Shown here: positions 18,686 through 26,897 of the stretch, in pieces
How the letters are laid out: the number at the start of each line of letters is the position of its first letter
Position numbering within the stretch: the stretch's first letter is position 1
DNA from: Halomonas sp. ALS9
GTDB taxonomy: Bacteria; Pseudomonadota; Gammaproteobacteria; Pseudomonadales; Halomonadaceae
Reading direction: 5' to 3'
DNA: 64,000 bases
Assembly (NCBI RefSeq): GCF_001651035.1
Contig: NZ_LXRG01000054.1
Location: 124,001-188,000 of the forward strand
Notes under the pieces: model-generated
The model's database searches: none
Seen by the model: only the letters and a program-made list of their open reading frames with translations
What the model was told of the DNA's origin: nothing
Translations under genes and position numbers: made by a program

Positions 18686-19957
18686 ATGCAAACTGCCCTA
18701 CCTCTTCCGCTTTCTACGCCCAACCGCAACCTAGTGCGGCTGACTATCGTGCGCGGTATCACCTGGACCGGCTTTTTATTAGCGATTGTTGTCGGTGTTG
18801 AGCTGCTCGCCTTTGACTTACCGGTGAGTGCCGTGGTGGGCGTGGTCATCTCCATGGGCATTCTCAACATCGCCACCTGGTGGCGGCTAGGGCGGCCACG
18901 CGCGGTGACTCATCTAGAGTACTTGCTGCATTTACTTGCTGACATTACCGGCTTGACGCTGCTGTTCTACTTTTCTGGTGGTTCTACCAACCCCTTTATT
19001 ACCTACTACTTGGTGCCAGTTACCATTGCAGCCGCCACCCTGCCCTGGCGCCACGCCTGGATCATTGCGGCCTGCTCAATGGCGGGTTATACCTTCTTAA
19101 TGTTTTCCTACTACCCCATACCTCAGTTAGGCCACATCAATAGTGACAGCCCCCTGAGCCTGCATATATTAGGTATGTGGCTCAACTTTGGTCTCTCTGC
19201 GGGCTTGGTGACATTCTTTATTTATAAAATGGCCCACGCGCTACGTAGCCGTGATCAGGCGCTTTCACGTACTCGGGAAGCCGCTTTGCGTAATGAGCAG
19301 GTATTGGCGGTCGCCACCCAAGCTGCGGGTACTGCCCATGAGCTAGGCACCCCCCTATCTACCATGGCAGTCCTCCTCAAGGAGATGCAGGCCGATGCTC
19401 CCGCTGACTCTACGCTTAACCAAGACATTAATTTACTTCGCCAGCAGGTAGACGTATGCAAATCACGCCTGCAAAATTTGGTCTCTAACGCTGATCGGCG
19501 ACGCATGGCCGAACCCGAAGTGCTTGATGCTGAAGTGTGGCTGGCAGGTGTTGTACAGCGCTGGCTGGTGCTGCGCCCGGATGTAAGCCATCAATTCGAT
19601 GTGGCAGAGAAACGCGGAAGGCCCTGGCTGGCCGTTGATGCCACCCTCGACCAAGCGTTAACGAATTTACTGAATAACGCCGCTGACGCCAACCCTGAAC
19701 ACATTGCCATACGCTTAGACTGGCAGAGTGAGAGCGTGGTGATCGACATTCGTGACCATGGTCCAGGTGTCGCCATGTCGATTGCCGATCAGCTGGGAGA
19801 GACGTTTATTTCTACTAAAAGCAAGGGCATGGGCATCGGCTTGTTTTTAACCCATGCGACCATCAACCGCTTTGGTGGAGGTGTAAGCCTGTATAATCAC
19901 CCCGAAGGAGGTACGCTAACGGAAGTTACGCTACCTCGCTGCGCGGCGCCAAACTAA
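18686..19957 (+). CDS. regB: RegB/PrrB/ActS-type redox sensor histidine kinase
   Basis: A 423-residue membrane sensor kinase with six N-terminal helices. It carries the RegB quinone-sensing motif GGSTNPF (residues 98-104), the H-box AAGTAHELGTPLSTM with H218, and a cysteine at 258 (QQVDVCKSRL) where RegB has its redox-switch cysteine. The ATPase N box NLLNNAADA and G boxes RDHGPGV and KSKGMGIGLF are intact. RegB kinases throttle phosphotransfer when the quinone pool is oxidised. I use ATG 18686. An ATG at 18644 would overlap the upstream gene by 35 bases. The cognate regulator follows 43 bases later. Confidence 0.88.
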   Translation: MQTALPLPLSTPNRNLVRLTIVRGITWTGFLLAIVVGVELLAFDLPVSAVVGVVISMGILNIATWWRLGRPRAVTHLEYLLHLLADITGLTLLFYFSGGSTNPFITYYLVPVTIAAATLPWRHAWIIAACSMAGYTFLMFSYYPIPQLGHINSDSPLSLHILGMWLNFGLSAGLVTFFIYKMAHALRSRDQALSRTREAALRNEQVLAVATQAAGTAHELGTPLSTMAVLLKEMQADAPADSTLNQDINLLRQQVDVCKSRLQNLVSNADRRRMAEPEVLDAEVWLAGVVQRWLVLRPDVSHQFDVAEKRGRPWLAVDATLDQALTNLLNNAADANPEHIAIRLDWQSESVVIDIRDHGPGVAMSIADQLGETFISTKSKGMGIGLFLTHATINRFGGGVSLYNHPEGGTLTEVTLPRCAAPN

Positions 19958-20000
19958 TCGCGCCCACCCCAAGCACCGCCAGTAATGGATTGAGGACAAC

Positions 20001-20540
20001 ATGCAAACGCGAGAGCAACGCCTGCTGATCATTGATGACGATGAAATGTTTTGTCATGTGCTGAATCGTGCCCTAACCCGCCGCGGTTACGACGTCATCG
20101 TTGCCCACGATGCAGAACAAGCCCTGACCCTGGCCGCGCAGCATTCACCTACCATGGCGACCCTTGATTTAAAACTGGAAAACAGCTCAGGCTTAAAACT
20201 GCTTCCCGAGCTACTTGCCACTATCCCCCAGTGTCGTATTGTGGTGCTGACAGGCTACTCAAGCATTGCCACAGCCGTTGAGGCAATGAAACTTGGCGCG
20301 GTTAATTACCTGTGTAAACCGGTGGATGCTGATGATGTTTTAGTCGCTTTTGAGCGCCAAGCTGGCGACCCGGATATTGAACTGGCTGACAATCCGCCTT
20401 CGATTAACCGCATCACCTGGGAGCATATTCAGAAAGTGCTGCAGGAGCACGATGGCAATATATCCGCCACCGCTCGGGCGCTGGGCATGCATCGCCGCAC
20501 CCTGCAGCGGAAATTACAAAAACGCCCGGTACGGCGTTAA
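20001..20540 (+). CDS. regA: RegA/PrrA/ActR-type response regulator
   Basis: A 179-residue response regulator with receiver Asp56 (TMATLDLKLE), the acidic pair IIDDDE, LTGYSSI and the K of CKPVD. It ends in a compact Fis-type helix-turn-helix (NISATARALGMHRRTLQRKL). This small architecture is that of RegA/PrrA, which globally control respiration, carbon fixation and nitrogen metabolism in response to redox state. It is partner to the kinase just upstream. Targets cannot be read here, but a large nitrate-respiration locus lies in the same window. Confidence 0.9.
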   Translation: MQTREQRLLIIDDDEMFCHVLNRALTRRGYDVIVAHDAEQALTLAAQHSPTMATLDLKLENSSGLKLLPELLATIPQCRIVVLTGYSSIATAVEAMKLGAVNYLCKPVDADDVLVAFERQAGDPDIELADNPPSINRITWEHIQKVLQEHDGNISATARALGMHRRTLQRKLQKRPVRR

Positions 20541-20582
20541 AGTGACTAATCTCAGCAGGCGAGACGGCAAGCCTGGGCGGGT

Positions 20583-20728
20583 GGGAGGACAGGTTTCCGC
20601 AAGGGCGCTATGAACCCCTCCCTGGGCGCTACTTACGCCATCTGACCGCCATGGATGGCGGAAATGCCGGAAATGTAAGGAACATTTTCCGGCCATGGCG
20701 TGAGACCCTCGCTCCAACTTGTCCTCTC
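20583..20728. repeat. Extragenic nested-palindrome element
   Basis: Fills the gap between two convergent genes. Outer arms GAGGACAGGTT (20585-20595) and AACTTGTCCTC (20716-20726) pair 10 of 11. Inside are CCGCCATGGATGGCGG (20646-20661, perfect 7-bp arms) and arms CCGGAAATGT/ACATTTTCCGG (20667-20692). GGGCGCTA occurs twice. It looks like a REP/MITE-type dispersed element and could also stop transcription from both sides. Confidence 0.65.
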
Positions 20729-20772
20729 AACCATTCATTAGCCTTGAATCCGTGCACTTAAGAAACGAGAAC

Positions 20773-21546
20773 TTAATGCGCCGTCCAGCCTAAATCGATA
20801 TTAAAGCTCGACCCGGTCACGGCACCAGCAGCGTCAGATGCCAGGTAAGCGACTAATTGCGCCACCTCTTCAGGCTCGATCAAGCGCTTGATCGCCGCTT
20901 GTTTAAGCATGACTTTTTCGATCACTTCCTGTTCATCCATGCCGTGCAATTTAGCCTGATCAGCGATTTGATTGTCCACCAGCGGGGTTTTGACATAGGC
21001 AGGACATACCGCATTTGCAGTAATGCCTTGTTCGCCGCCCTCTAGCGCCGCCGTTTTGGTCAAGCCGATCATGCCGTGTTTGGCACTGATATAAGCCGCT
21101 TTCCCAGGTGAAGCCACCTGAGCGTGTATCGAGGCAATATTAACGATGCGCCCCCAGCCCTTTTCGCGCATGTGCGGCCACGCCGCCTGGGTCAGCAAGA
21201 AAGGCGCCGTCAGCATCAGATCGATAATCTGGCGCCACTTCTCCTCGGGGAAGGTCTCAATCGAGGCAACGTGCTGAATCCCAGCGTTATTGACCAATAT
21301 ATCAACTCCACCAAAGCGCTTAACAGCATCGGCCACCGCCGCTCGGCAGGCATCAGGGTCGGTTAAATCCGCTTCAAAGAAAGCCGCGCCAGCTTGTTCA
21401 GCGACTGCCTTACCTGCCGGATTAAAATCAACGGCCAGCACTTGATGGCCTAGTTCGCAAAAGTGCTTAACCACAGCGGCACCGATCCCGCTGCTGGTAC
21501 CGGTGACCAGCGCAACTCGCGGCGTTGTAACGGCTTGGGAAGTCAT
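20773..21546 (-). CDS. bdhA: 3-hydroxybutyrate dehydrogenase
   Basis: A 257-residue short-chain dehydrogenase that interconverts D-3-hydroxybutyrate and acetoacetate with NAD. It has the TGTSSGIGAAVV cofactor motif, NNAGIQHV, the catalytic Ser and YISAKHG Tyr/Lys, and the hydroxybutyrate-dehydrogenase stretches IHAQVASPGKAAY and CPAYVKTPLVDNQI. The ATG at 21546 is chosen because AAGGA sits eight bases upstream. A GTG at 21564 would swallow that site. With the CoA-transferase genes 2 kb away it completes a route from polyhydroxybutyrate monomers to acetoacetyl-CoA. Confidence 0.9.
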   Translation of the reverse strand: MTSQAVTTPRVALVTGTSSGIGAAVVKHFCELGHQVLAVDFNPAGKAVAEQAGAAFFEADLTDPDACRAAVADAVKRFGGVDILVNNAGIQHVASIETFPEEKWRQIIDLMLTAPFLLTQAAWPHMREKGWGRIVNIASIHAQVASPGKAAYISAKHGMIGLTKTAALEGGEQGITANAVCPAYVKTPLVDNQIADQAKLHGMDEQEVIEKVMLKQAAIKRLIEPEEVAQLVAYLASDAAGAVTGSSFNIDLGWTAH

Positions 21547-21617
21547 AGGCAATTTCCTTTTCACTACGTGGATGGACGTTCTGTTTGTTGAGTTATTGTC
21601 AGTATAGCTATGTGTGC

Positions 21618-22043
21618 CTAGGCATTGAGCGCTTCGGCGGGTTGCATTAAACGCGCCATCATTTGCTGTGCTAGCCTTGCTGCCTCCTGCATGCTCTCCA
21701 GCTCGCTTAAATCATGCAAAATGGCGCGTTTATAGAGTTCGCAGCCGCCTGGTAATTGTTCAAGAGATAACTGGTAGGCGCCTGAGGGCAATGAAAGCGT
21801 AAGGGTATCCGCCAAGGGCACAGCAAGCAGAGATGGGTCAGGCACTACGACCAACCACAGCTCACAGGGCGTAATCAACGCACCCACCATGTATTCAGCG
21901 CCATGATGCTGAAAGCATAGCGCATCAACCCCTAAATGCGGGTTCCAGTCACTTTTTTGTTTAATGGATGGCAAGTGCACATCTCGGTATGCCTTCGCCA
22001 GTTCGGCAAGAAAAGCATATTTGTCGGCGGTGAGCGTCTGCAT
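21618..22043 (-). CDS. HybE-family hydrogenase-chaperone-like protein (orphan)
   Basis: A 141-residue protein with the [NiFe]-hydrogenase assembly chaperone HybE pattern: WNPHLGVDALCFQHHGAEY, then LITPCELWLVVVPDP, LTLSLPSGAYQLSL and a C-terminal helix after HDLSELESMQEAARLA. HybE-type chaperones bind the hydrogenase small subunit and its Tat signal. No hydrogenase gene is in the window, so the client may be another Fe-S protein, or hydrogenase genes lie elsewhere. The upstream ribosome site is weak. It follows no close co-directional partner, with bdhA starting 72 bases downstream of its stop. Confidence 0.7.
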   Translation of the reverse strand: MQTLTADKYAFLAELAKAYRDVHLPSIKQKSDWNPHLGVDALCFQHHGAEYMVGALITPCELWLVVVPDPSLLAVPLADTLTLSLPSGAYQLSLEQLPGGCELYKRAILHDLSELESMQEAARLAQQMMARLMQPAEALNA

Positions 22044-22226
22044 AGGCTTATTCGTTTTCCCAGATGATAATGGGCATTAATGGTTCGTGTAGCGAGCTGC
22101 TATTGGCGAAACGTGCTCTGCTCAGCCACAATGGACGCGAATTTATCGCTGAGCCAACGGCTATTTACCCTTCAGTGGCTGCCCACTTGGTTTCTCAACT
22201 CTACCTATCCTAAAGGAGCACAAGCT

Positions 22227-22490
22227 ATGTTTGTGGTTATTTTTGGTCGAATGTCATGCCCTTTCTGTGTGCGCGCAAAACAGCTTGCCGAGCACTTGGA
22301 AAAAATCGGTAAAATTGAAGGTTATCGCTATGTGGATATGCCTTCAGAGGGCGTCACTAAAGAAGATATCGCCAAAACAGCAGGTAAACCCATTCACACC
22401 GTGCCGCAGGTATTTGTCGATCAAACCCATGTGGGCGGCTTTACTGAATTTGATCAGTTTGTTCGCGACCAGCAGTTGCTAGCCGTTTAA
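22227..22490 (+). CDS. grxA: Glutaredoxin 1 (GrxA)
   Basis: An 87-residue dithiol glutaredoxin that reduces disulfides with glutathione, for example in ribonucleotide reductase. Active site CPFC lies in GRMSCPFCVRAKQLAE. The cis-proline motif HTVPQVFVDQ and GGFTEFDQFV follow, closely matching E. coli Grx1. The ATG at 22227 has AAAGGAG eight bases upstream. An open frame extends to 22080 but its extra residues are not glutaredoxin. It appears monocistronic. Confidence 0.94.
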   Translation: MFVVIFGRMSCPFCVRAKQLAEHLEKIGKIEGYRYVDMPSEGVTKEDIAKTAGKPIHTVPQVFVDQTHVGGFTEFDQFVRDQQLLAV

Positions 22491-22596
22491 CCACTCGTTA
22501 ATACGCGTTGAACCCTTGCTTACCTCGCTTGCCTATACTGAGCAGTTATTTAATGGCTCACGCTAGGTGTGTGCCACTTTAGGCAAGGAGTTCACC

Positions 22597-23364
22597 ATGC
22601 AGCGTCAGGAGTTTGTTCAGCAGCTTTGGCTTGACTATGTACATACCCACCCCGACATAGGCGCGCTTAGGCTGTGGCCGCTATCAACTGCCGCCGAATA
22701 TTTAACACTCGTCACACTCAATTACGGCCCTTTTACCGCTGCTGCGCTTACCGGCAATTTAGCCCATATGGGCTATCGCCGTATGGGCCACTACGCCATG
22801 GCTGACAAAGGTCTATTAGTACAGCTGCTTGCACCAAGCGACGGCAGTAGTTGGCTGGTGCTCGCAGAGCTGCAAATAGGCACACTGTCCAAGGCACCAC
22901 GGGAAGCCATAGAAGGGTTGGTGCAGCAATCTCATCCTCAGGATTGCAAAGGACATAATTTACTCTGCCGCGGCCGCCCTTGGCCAATGCCAAGCTGGGC
23001 ACTTTATCAACAGCTTCAGCAAGCACACCCTTTGGCGGCCTGGATAGCGGTTATGGGGCCCCGCTTGCATCACGCTGGCTTTGATTGCAGTCAGCTTGGC
23101 GAGCCTTTGGCAGTCTTGGATCAACGCCTCGCTGAGGTCGGTATGCCCAGTCTACATGAGCAGCAAAACGGTGTTTTTACGGTGTCGTCGCTGCTGGATC
23201 ACCGCTTCTACCCCACCACATCGCAAAAAACAGTCTTCGCCGATGGCGATGAGCATCGCCTTTGCTTAGGCGGCTTGGCGTTAGTCCAAAAGCACGTTGA
23301 AGATAACCACGAGCGTATTGCGGATGTCCTGCTTCCCCACCATACGCGCTGTGAGATGGCGTAA
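22597..23364 (+). CDS. DUF1338-like protein (2-oxoadipate dioxygenase-related)
   Basis: A 255-residue protein. The start is ATG 22597 with AAGGAG just upstream. The pattern resembles the DUF1338/HglS family: LWLDYVHTHPDIGAL at the start, LAHMGYRRMGHYAMADKGL, then WLVLAELQIGTLS, and AAWIAVMGPRLHHAGFDCSQ where family members carry a metal-ligand His. Known members are Fe(II) decarboxylating dioxygenases acting on 2-oxo acids such as 2-oxoadipate. This one is shorter than typical members and the match is by eye, so activity is uncertain. Its 3' end is built into a strong hairpin. Confidence 0.55.
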   Translation: MQRQEFVQQLWLDYVHTHPDIGALRLWPLSTAAEYLTLVTLNYGPFTAAALTGNLAHMGYRRMGHYAMADKGLLVQLLAPSDGSSWLVLAELQIGTLSKAPREAIEGLVQQSHPQDCKGHNLLCRGRPWPMPSWALYQQLQQAHPLAAWIAVMGPRLHHAGFDCSQLGEPLAVLDQRLAEVGMPSLHEQQNGVFTVSSLLDHRFYPTTSQKTVFADGDEHRLCLGGLALVQKHVEDNHERIADVLLPHHTRCEMA

Positions 23365-23395
23365 GACGCTAGCGGCAAAAGCGCTAGCGTCTTAC
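23361..23395. terminator. Strong hairpin between two convergent genes
   Basis: Perfect 14-bp arms GTAAGACGCTAGCG/CGCTAGCGTCTTAC around a 7-base loop. The left arm overlaps the stop codon of the DUF1338-like gene. Neither side has a long T run, but stem strength and the position between convergent stops suggest a two-way terminator. Confidence 0.6.
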
Positions 23396-23436
23396 TGCGT
23401 TCCCTATAACCTTCGAGCTGCTAATAGGAACGGAGC

Positions 23437-24102
23437 TTATTCGGCATCAAACGTCATTTCAGGAACATGGTCAGGCACAATTAGTTTGCCCGCCGTTTTC
23501 TCGATGATCTCCTCAACGCTTACGCCCGGGGCGCGCTCCTTGAGAATAAAGGCACCGTCTTTGATTTCAAGATAGGCGAGATCCGTCAAGACACGGTTAA
23601 TGCAGCCTGCGCCAGTTAGCGGCAGTTCGCATTTTTCCAACAGTTTGGACTCACCGTGCTTCGAGGCATGCGTCATGGTGCAAATAATGTTTTCAGCACC
23701 GGCAACGAGATCCATGGCACCGCCCATGCCTTTGATCAGTTTGCCAGGAATCATCCATGAAGCGATGTTGCCCTGCTGATCCACTTCAAAAGCACCCAGT
23801 ACCGTTAGATCCACGTGGCCGCCACGAATCATCGCAAAAGATTCTGCGGAAGAAAAAATCGCCGCGCCGGGGCGAACCGTTACCGTCTCTTTGCCCGCAT
23901 TGATCATATCGGCATCAAGTTCGTCTTCGGTGGGGTAACGGCCCATCCCCAACAGTCCGTTTTCGGATTGCAGCATGACATCTATGCCATCAGGGATGTA
24001 GTTGGCAACCAAGGTGGGGATACCAATGCCCAAATTAACGTAAAAACCATCTTGCAGTTCGCGGGCAACACGTTGAGCCATCTGTTCTCGTGTTAAAGCC
24101 AT
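23437..24102 (-). CDS. scoB: 3-oxoacid CoA-transferase, subunit B
   Basis: The 221-residue beta subunit of succinyl-CoA:3-ketoacid (acetoacetate) CoA-transferase. The catalytic glutamate is in QSENGLLGMG. LGIGIPTLVANYIP and KHGESKLLEKCELPLTGAG are family stretches. It transfers CoA from succinyl-CoA to acetoacetate through a glutamyl-CoA intermediate. It starts 63 bases after the stop of the A subunit, with AGAGGA before its ATG. The two subunits form one transcript. Confidence 0.94.
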   Translation of the reverse strand: MALTREQMAQRVARELQDGFYVNLGIGIPTLVANYIPDGIDVMLQSENGLLGMGRYPTEDELDADMINAGKETVTVRPGAAIFSSAESFAMIRGGHVDLTVLGAFEVDQQGNIASWMIPGKLIKGMGGAMDLVAGAENIICTMTHASKHGESKLLEKCELPLTGAGCINRVLTDLAYLEIKDGAFILKERAPGVSVEEIIEKTAGKLIVPDHVPEMTFDAE

Positions 24103-24165
24103 GGTGATTTCCTCTTGCTGAATCGTTAAGTGATAAGCGAGTGAGATGTTTGAAGCAGTGCTGCG

Positions 24166-24864
24166 TTAACTGCGCACCGTGCGTTTTTCTATTCGCTTTT
24201 CAAACGTGCCTTGAATAATCCGATCCACATAGATACCCGGGGTATGGATCTGGCTAGGTTCAAGTTCACCCGGCTCAACGATTTCTTCAACTTCCACCAC
24301 GGTAATTTTCCCAGCGGTGGCGGCCATAGGGTTAAAATTTTGCGCGGTATGGCGATACATCACATTGCCATAGCGATCCGCTTTCCAACCTTTCACTATG
24401 GCGAAATCACCTACAATGGCTTCTTCTAAAATACAGTGTCGCCCATTAAACTCGCGAACTTCTTTACCTTCGCCAATCGGCGTGCCGTAGCCAGTCGCCG
24501 TATAGAAAGCGGGAATGCCCGCACCGCCTGCGCGCATTTTTTCCGCCAACGTGCCTTGGGGCGTTAGCACTACCTCAATCTCATCGTTGAGCATTTGCTT
24601 CTCAAACAAGGCGTTTTCACCTACGTAAGAAGCCAGAATCTTACTGATTTGACGATCTTCAAGCAGTATCCCCAAGCCAAAACCATCGACACCGCAGTTA
24701 TTGGATACCACGGTGAGATCATTGACACCGCGGCGCTTGATTTCGGCAATCAGGTTTTCGGGAATACCGCAAAGACCGAAGCCACCGGCGATGACGGTCA
24801 TACCGCTCTCGATACCTTCCATTGCCTCTTCGTAGGAAGCTACACGCTTATCGAATCCTGCCAT
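24166..24864 (-). CDS. scoA: 3-oxoacid CoA-transferase, subunit A
   Basis: The 232-residue alpha subunit of the same enzyme. It has the oxyanion and CoA-binding glycine motif [28 protein letters not shown] and [19 protein letters not shown] lies eight bases before ATG 24864. It is divergent from a LysR gene that probably controls it. With bdhA it forms a ketone-body or PHB breakdown set. Confidence 0.94.
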   Translation of the reverse strand: MAGFDKRVASYEEAMEGIESGMTVIAGGFGLCGIPENLIAEIKRRGVNDLTVVSNNCGVDGFGLGILLEDRQISKILASYVGENALFEKQMLNDEIEVVLTPQGTLAEKMRAGGAGIPAFYTATGYGTPIGEGKEVREFNGRHCILEEAIVGDFAIVKGWKADRYGNVMYRHTAQNFNPMAATAGKITVVEVEEIVEPGELEPSQIHTPGIYVDRIIQGTFEKRIEKRTVRS

Positions 24865-24884
24865 TGTTGTGCCTCACATTGTTG

Positions 24885-24913
24885 TAGGTGGTACGTGTTT
24901 TAGGTGGTACGTG
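24885..24913. repeat. 16-bp-period tandem duplication
   Basis: TAGGTGGTACGTG occurs at 24885-24897 and again at 24901-24913, period 16, in the spacer between scoA and the divergent LysR gene. Just before it ATTGTTGTG also recurs around the scoA start. Confidence 0.65.
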
Positions 24914-24960
24914 AACCGAATCTTACGATAGTGCCAGTGTTGTGCGAGATGATATATTTG

Positions 24961-25000
24961 TTAAGTTTGTTTTTCTTATCAATTTATTTTTAAAACTTAT
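24961..25000. promoter_or_regulatory. Possible LysR operator in the scoA-lysR spacer
   Basis: TTAAGTTT (24961-24968) and AAACTTAT (24993-25000) form an inverted repeat with 7 of 8 pairs, separated by 24 AT-rich bases. The LysR start codon follows within 13 bases, after the perfect palindrome AAAAGGCCTTTT (25001-25012). Assignment as an operator is inferred from position. Confidence 0.35.
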
Positions 25001-25012
25001 AAAAGGCCTTTT

Positions 25013-25909
25013 ATGACCGTCAAACAGCTACGCGCCTTTCTGGCGGTCGCCCAAACCCTTAGTTTTACCCAAGCCTGTGAACGGCTGCACCTATCTCAAC
25101 CGGCGCTAAGCCTGGCGATTAAAGGCTTGGAGGAGTCCCTGGGCGGCAAACTGCTGATTCGCAGCACCCGTAGCGTCAGATTAACCCCAGAAGGCGAGTC
25201 ACTGCTACCGCTAGCCAAACATCTACTGGCTCAGTGGGACAATACCGAGGAGCGTCTTCGCCAACGCTTCACACTTCAATTGGGGCGACTCAGCGTCGCG
25301 GCGATGCCTGCGTTTGCCTGCAACCTGCTCCCTGCAGCGTTGGTTAAATTTCGCCAGCAGTACCCCAAAATCAACATTACCGTGCACGATGTGATCAATG
25401 AGGAAGTCACCGCCATGGTGCGCTCACGTCAGGTCGAAATGGGGATCGCTTTTTCACCTGAAGGTACTGGCAGCCTACTGTTTACGCCGCTATTTGAAGA
25501 TCATTTTGTGGCCGTTGTGCCGCCTGACTCTGCGTTAATCCAGGCCACTCAGCTCAACTGGACGACCCTGCTCAACCACGATTTCATTACTCTTCAACGC
25601 CCCTCCATGGTGCGTCGTTTACTAGAGCAGGAACTGGGTAAACAGCATATGGAGCTAGCGGTGGCCTTTGAAAGCCACCAACTGTCCACTGTGGGAAGAA
25701 TGGTAGCCGATGGTCTGGGCGTCAGCGCGGTGCCTTCCATGTGCATTCGTCAAATGCACGAGCTAGGTGCCCGCTGTATACCACTGACAGCGCCCGCTAT
25801 TTCTTGCCGGGTCGGCATTTTGACCCACCAAGAGCTTTCCGTTGCCGCTCATGCACTGCGCACTGTGTTGCTTAAGACCGTCCAAGCGCCCTCACTCCCT
25901 CTCAACTAA
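25013..25909 (+). CDS. LysR-family regulator divergent from scoAB
   Basis: A 298-residue LysR-type regulator. The winged helix is at residues 1-60 (AFLAVAQTLSFTQACERLHLSQPALSLAIKGLEE), and a periplasmic-binding-protein-like effector domain follows from about 90. It is transcribed away from the 3-oxoacid CoA-transferase operon, the usual layout for a LysR gene controlling its neighbour, so ketone-body or hydroxybutyrate use is a reasonable guess. The ligand is unknown. AAGG of the palindrome just before ATG serves as ribosome site. Confidence 0.88.
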   Translation: MTVKQLRAFLAVAQTLSFTQACERLHLSQPALSLAIKGLEESLGGKLLIRSTRSVRLTPEGESLLPLAKHLLAQWDNTEERLRQRFTLQLGRLSVAAMPAFACNLLPAALVKFRQQYPKINITVHDVINEEVTAMVRSRQVEMGIAFSPEGTGSLLFTPLFEDHFVAVVPPDSALIQATQLNWTTLLNHDFITLQRPSMVRRLLEQELGKQHMELAVAFESHQLSTVGRMVADGLGVSAVPSMCIRQMHELGARCIPLTAPAISCRVGILTHQELSVAAHALRTVLLKTVQAPSLPLN

Positions 25910-26015
25910 CGCCACACTAGGTTGATGAGATGCACAGGGTTTCTGCTGGGCAGCGTGGCTAGGATCATTTAGCATTCAGTATTACGCTATTGGTCTGACG
26001 GTAAGGAAACGCGGT

Positions 26016-26897
26016 ATGCCTATTTTAAAGGGGCTGGTTAGCGCACTGCTGCTAACGCTCAACACGCTGTTTTGGGGCGTACCTCTCATTTTGCTGACGC
26101 TACTGAAAGTTATTGCCCCAGGGCAACGGCTACAACAGGTAGTACTGCAGGGACTGAATGGCGTCGCGCTAAATTGGATAGGTGTAAACCTTTGGTGGAT
26201 GCGACACTGGCTTAAGCCAGTGCTACACGCCAGCGTACCCGATAACTTGAGCCCCCATCAGTGGTGGCTGGTGATCTCCAATCATCGCAGCTGGACTGAT
26301 ATTTTTATGCTGTTGATGGCGTTGCATCGACGAATTCCCATGCCACGCTTTTTTCTAAAGCGTCAATTAATCTGGATCCCCATTGTAGGGCTGGCTTTTT
26401 GGGCGTTAGAGTTCCCCTTTATGCGGCGTTTTAGCCGTGAACAAGTCGCAAAAAATCCAAAACTGGCCACCATTGATCGTGCTGCTACCGAGCGGATGTG
26501 TCAGCAGGCGCGGCTCTCACCCATTGCGATTTTTAATTTTGTCGAGGGCACCCGCTTCTCGGTTATCAAACGCGATGCCCAGCAGAGCCCCTACCGCCAT
26601 TTATTACGCCCCAAGGCGGGCGGCATTGCCCAGGTACTTAGTCTGCTAGGCAACCAATTGGATGGTATCCTAGATGTGACGATCAGCTACGCCAATCCTT
26701 CACCGACGTTTTGGGGCTTTTTATGCGGCAAGGAAGCCCCCGTCACATTACAGGCACGGCAACTCAGCATTCCTGAGTGGATGTACGCATCAGATAACCA
26801 CGAAGAAAAGCAGCATAAGGAACGCTTCCACACATGGATCAATGCACTCTGGTTGGAAAAAGATGGCATGCTGGACAGCCGAACCGATCACGACTAA
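26016..26897 (+). CDS. YihG-like 1-acyl-glycerol-3-phosphate acyltransferase family protein
   Basis: A 293-residue PlsC-fold acyltransferase anchored by an N-terminal membrane helix. The H-X4-D motif is ISNHRSWTDIF, and the substrate motif FNFVEGTRFS and KAGGIAQVL follow. The sequence is closest in style to E. coli YihG, a second lysophosphatidate acyltransferase with unusual acyl preference. AAGGA precedes the ATG. Its last 64 bases overlap the start of the next gene in another frame, so expression of the two is probably linked. Confidence 0.85.
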   Translation: MPILKGLVSALLLTLNTLFWGVPLILLTLLKVIAPGQRLQQVVLQGLNGVALNWIGVNLWWMRHWLKPVLHASVPDNLSPHQWWLVISNHRSWTDIFMLLMALHRRIPMPRFFLKRQLIWIPIVGLAFWALEFPFMRRFSREQVAKNPKLATIDRAATERMCQQARLSPIAIFNFVEGTRFSVIKRDAQQSPYRHLLRPKAGGIAQVLSLLGNQLDGILDVTISYANPSPTFWGFLCGKEAPVTLQARQLSIPEWMYASDNHEEKQHKERFHTWINALWLEKDGMLDSRTDHD

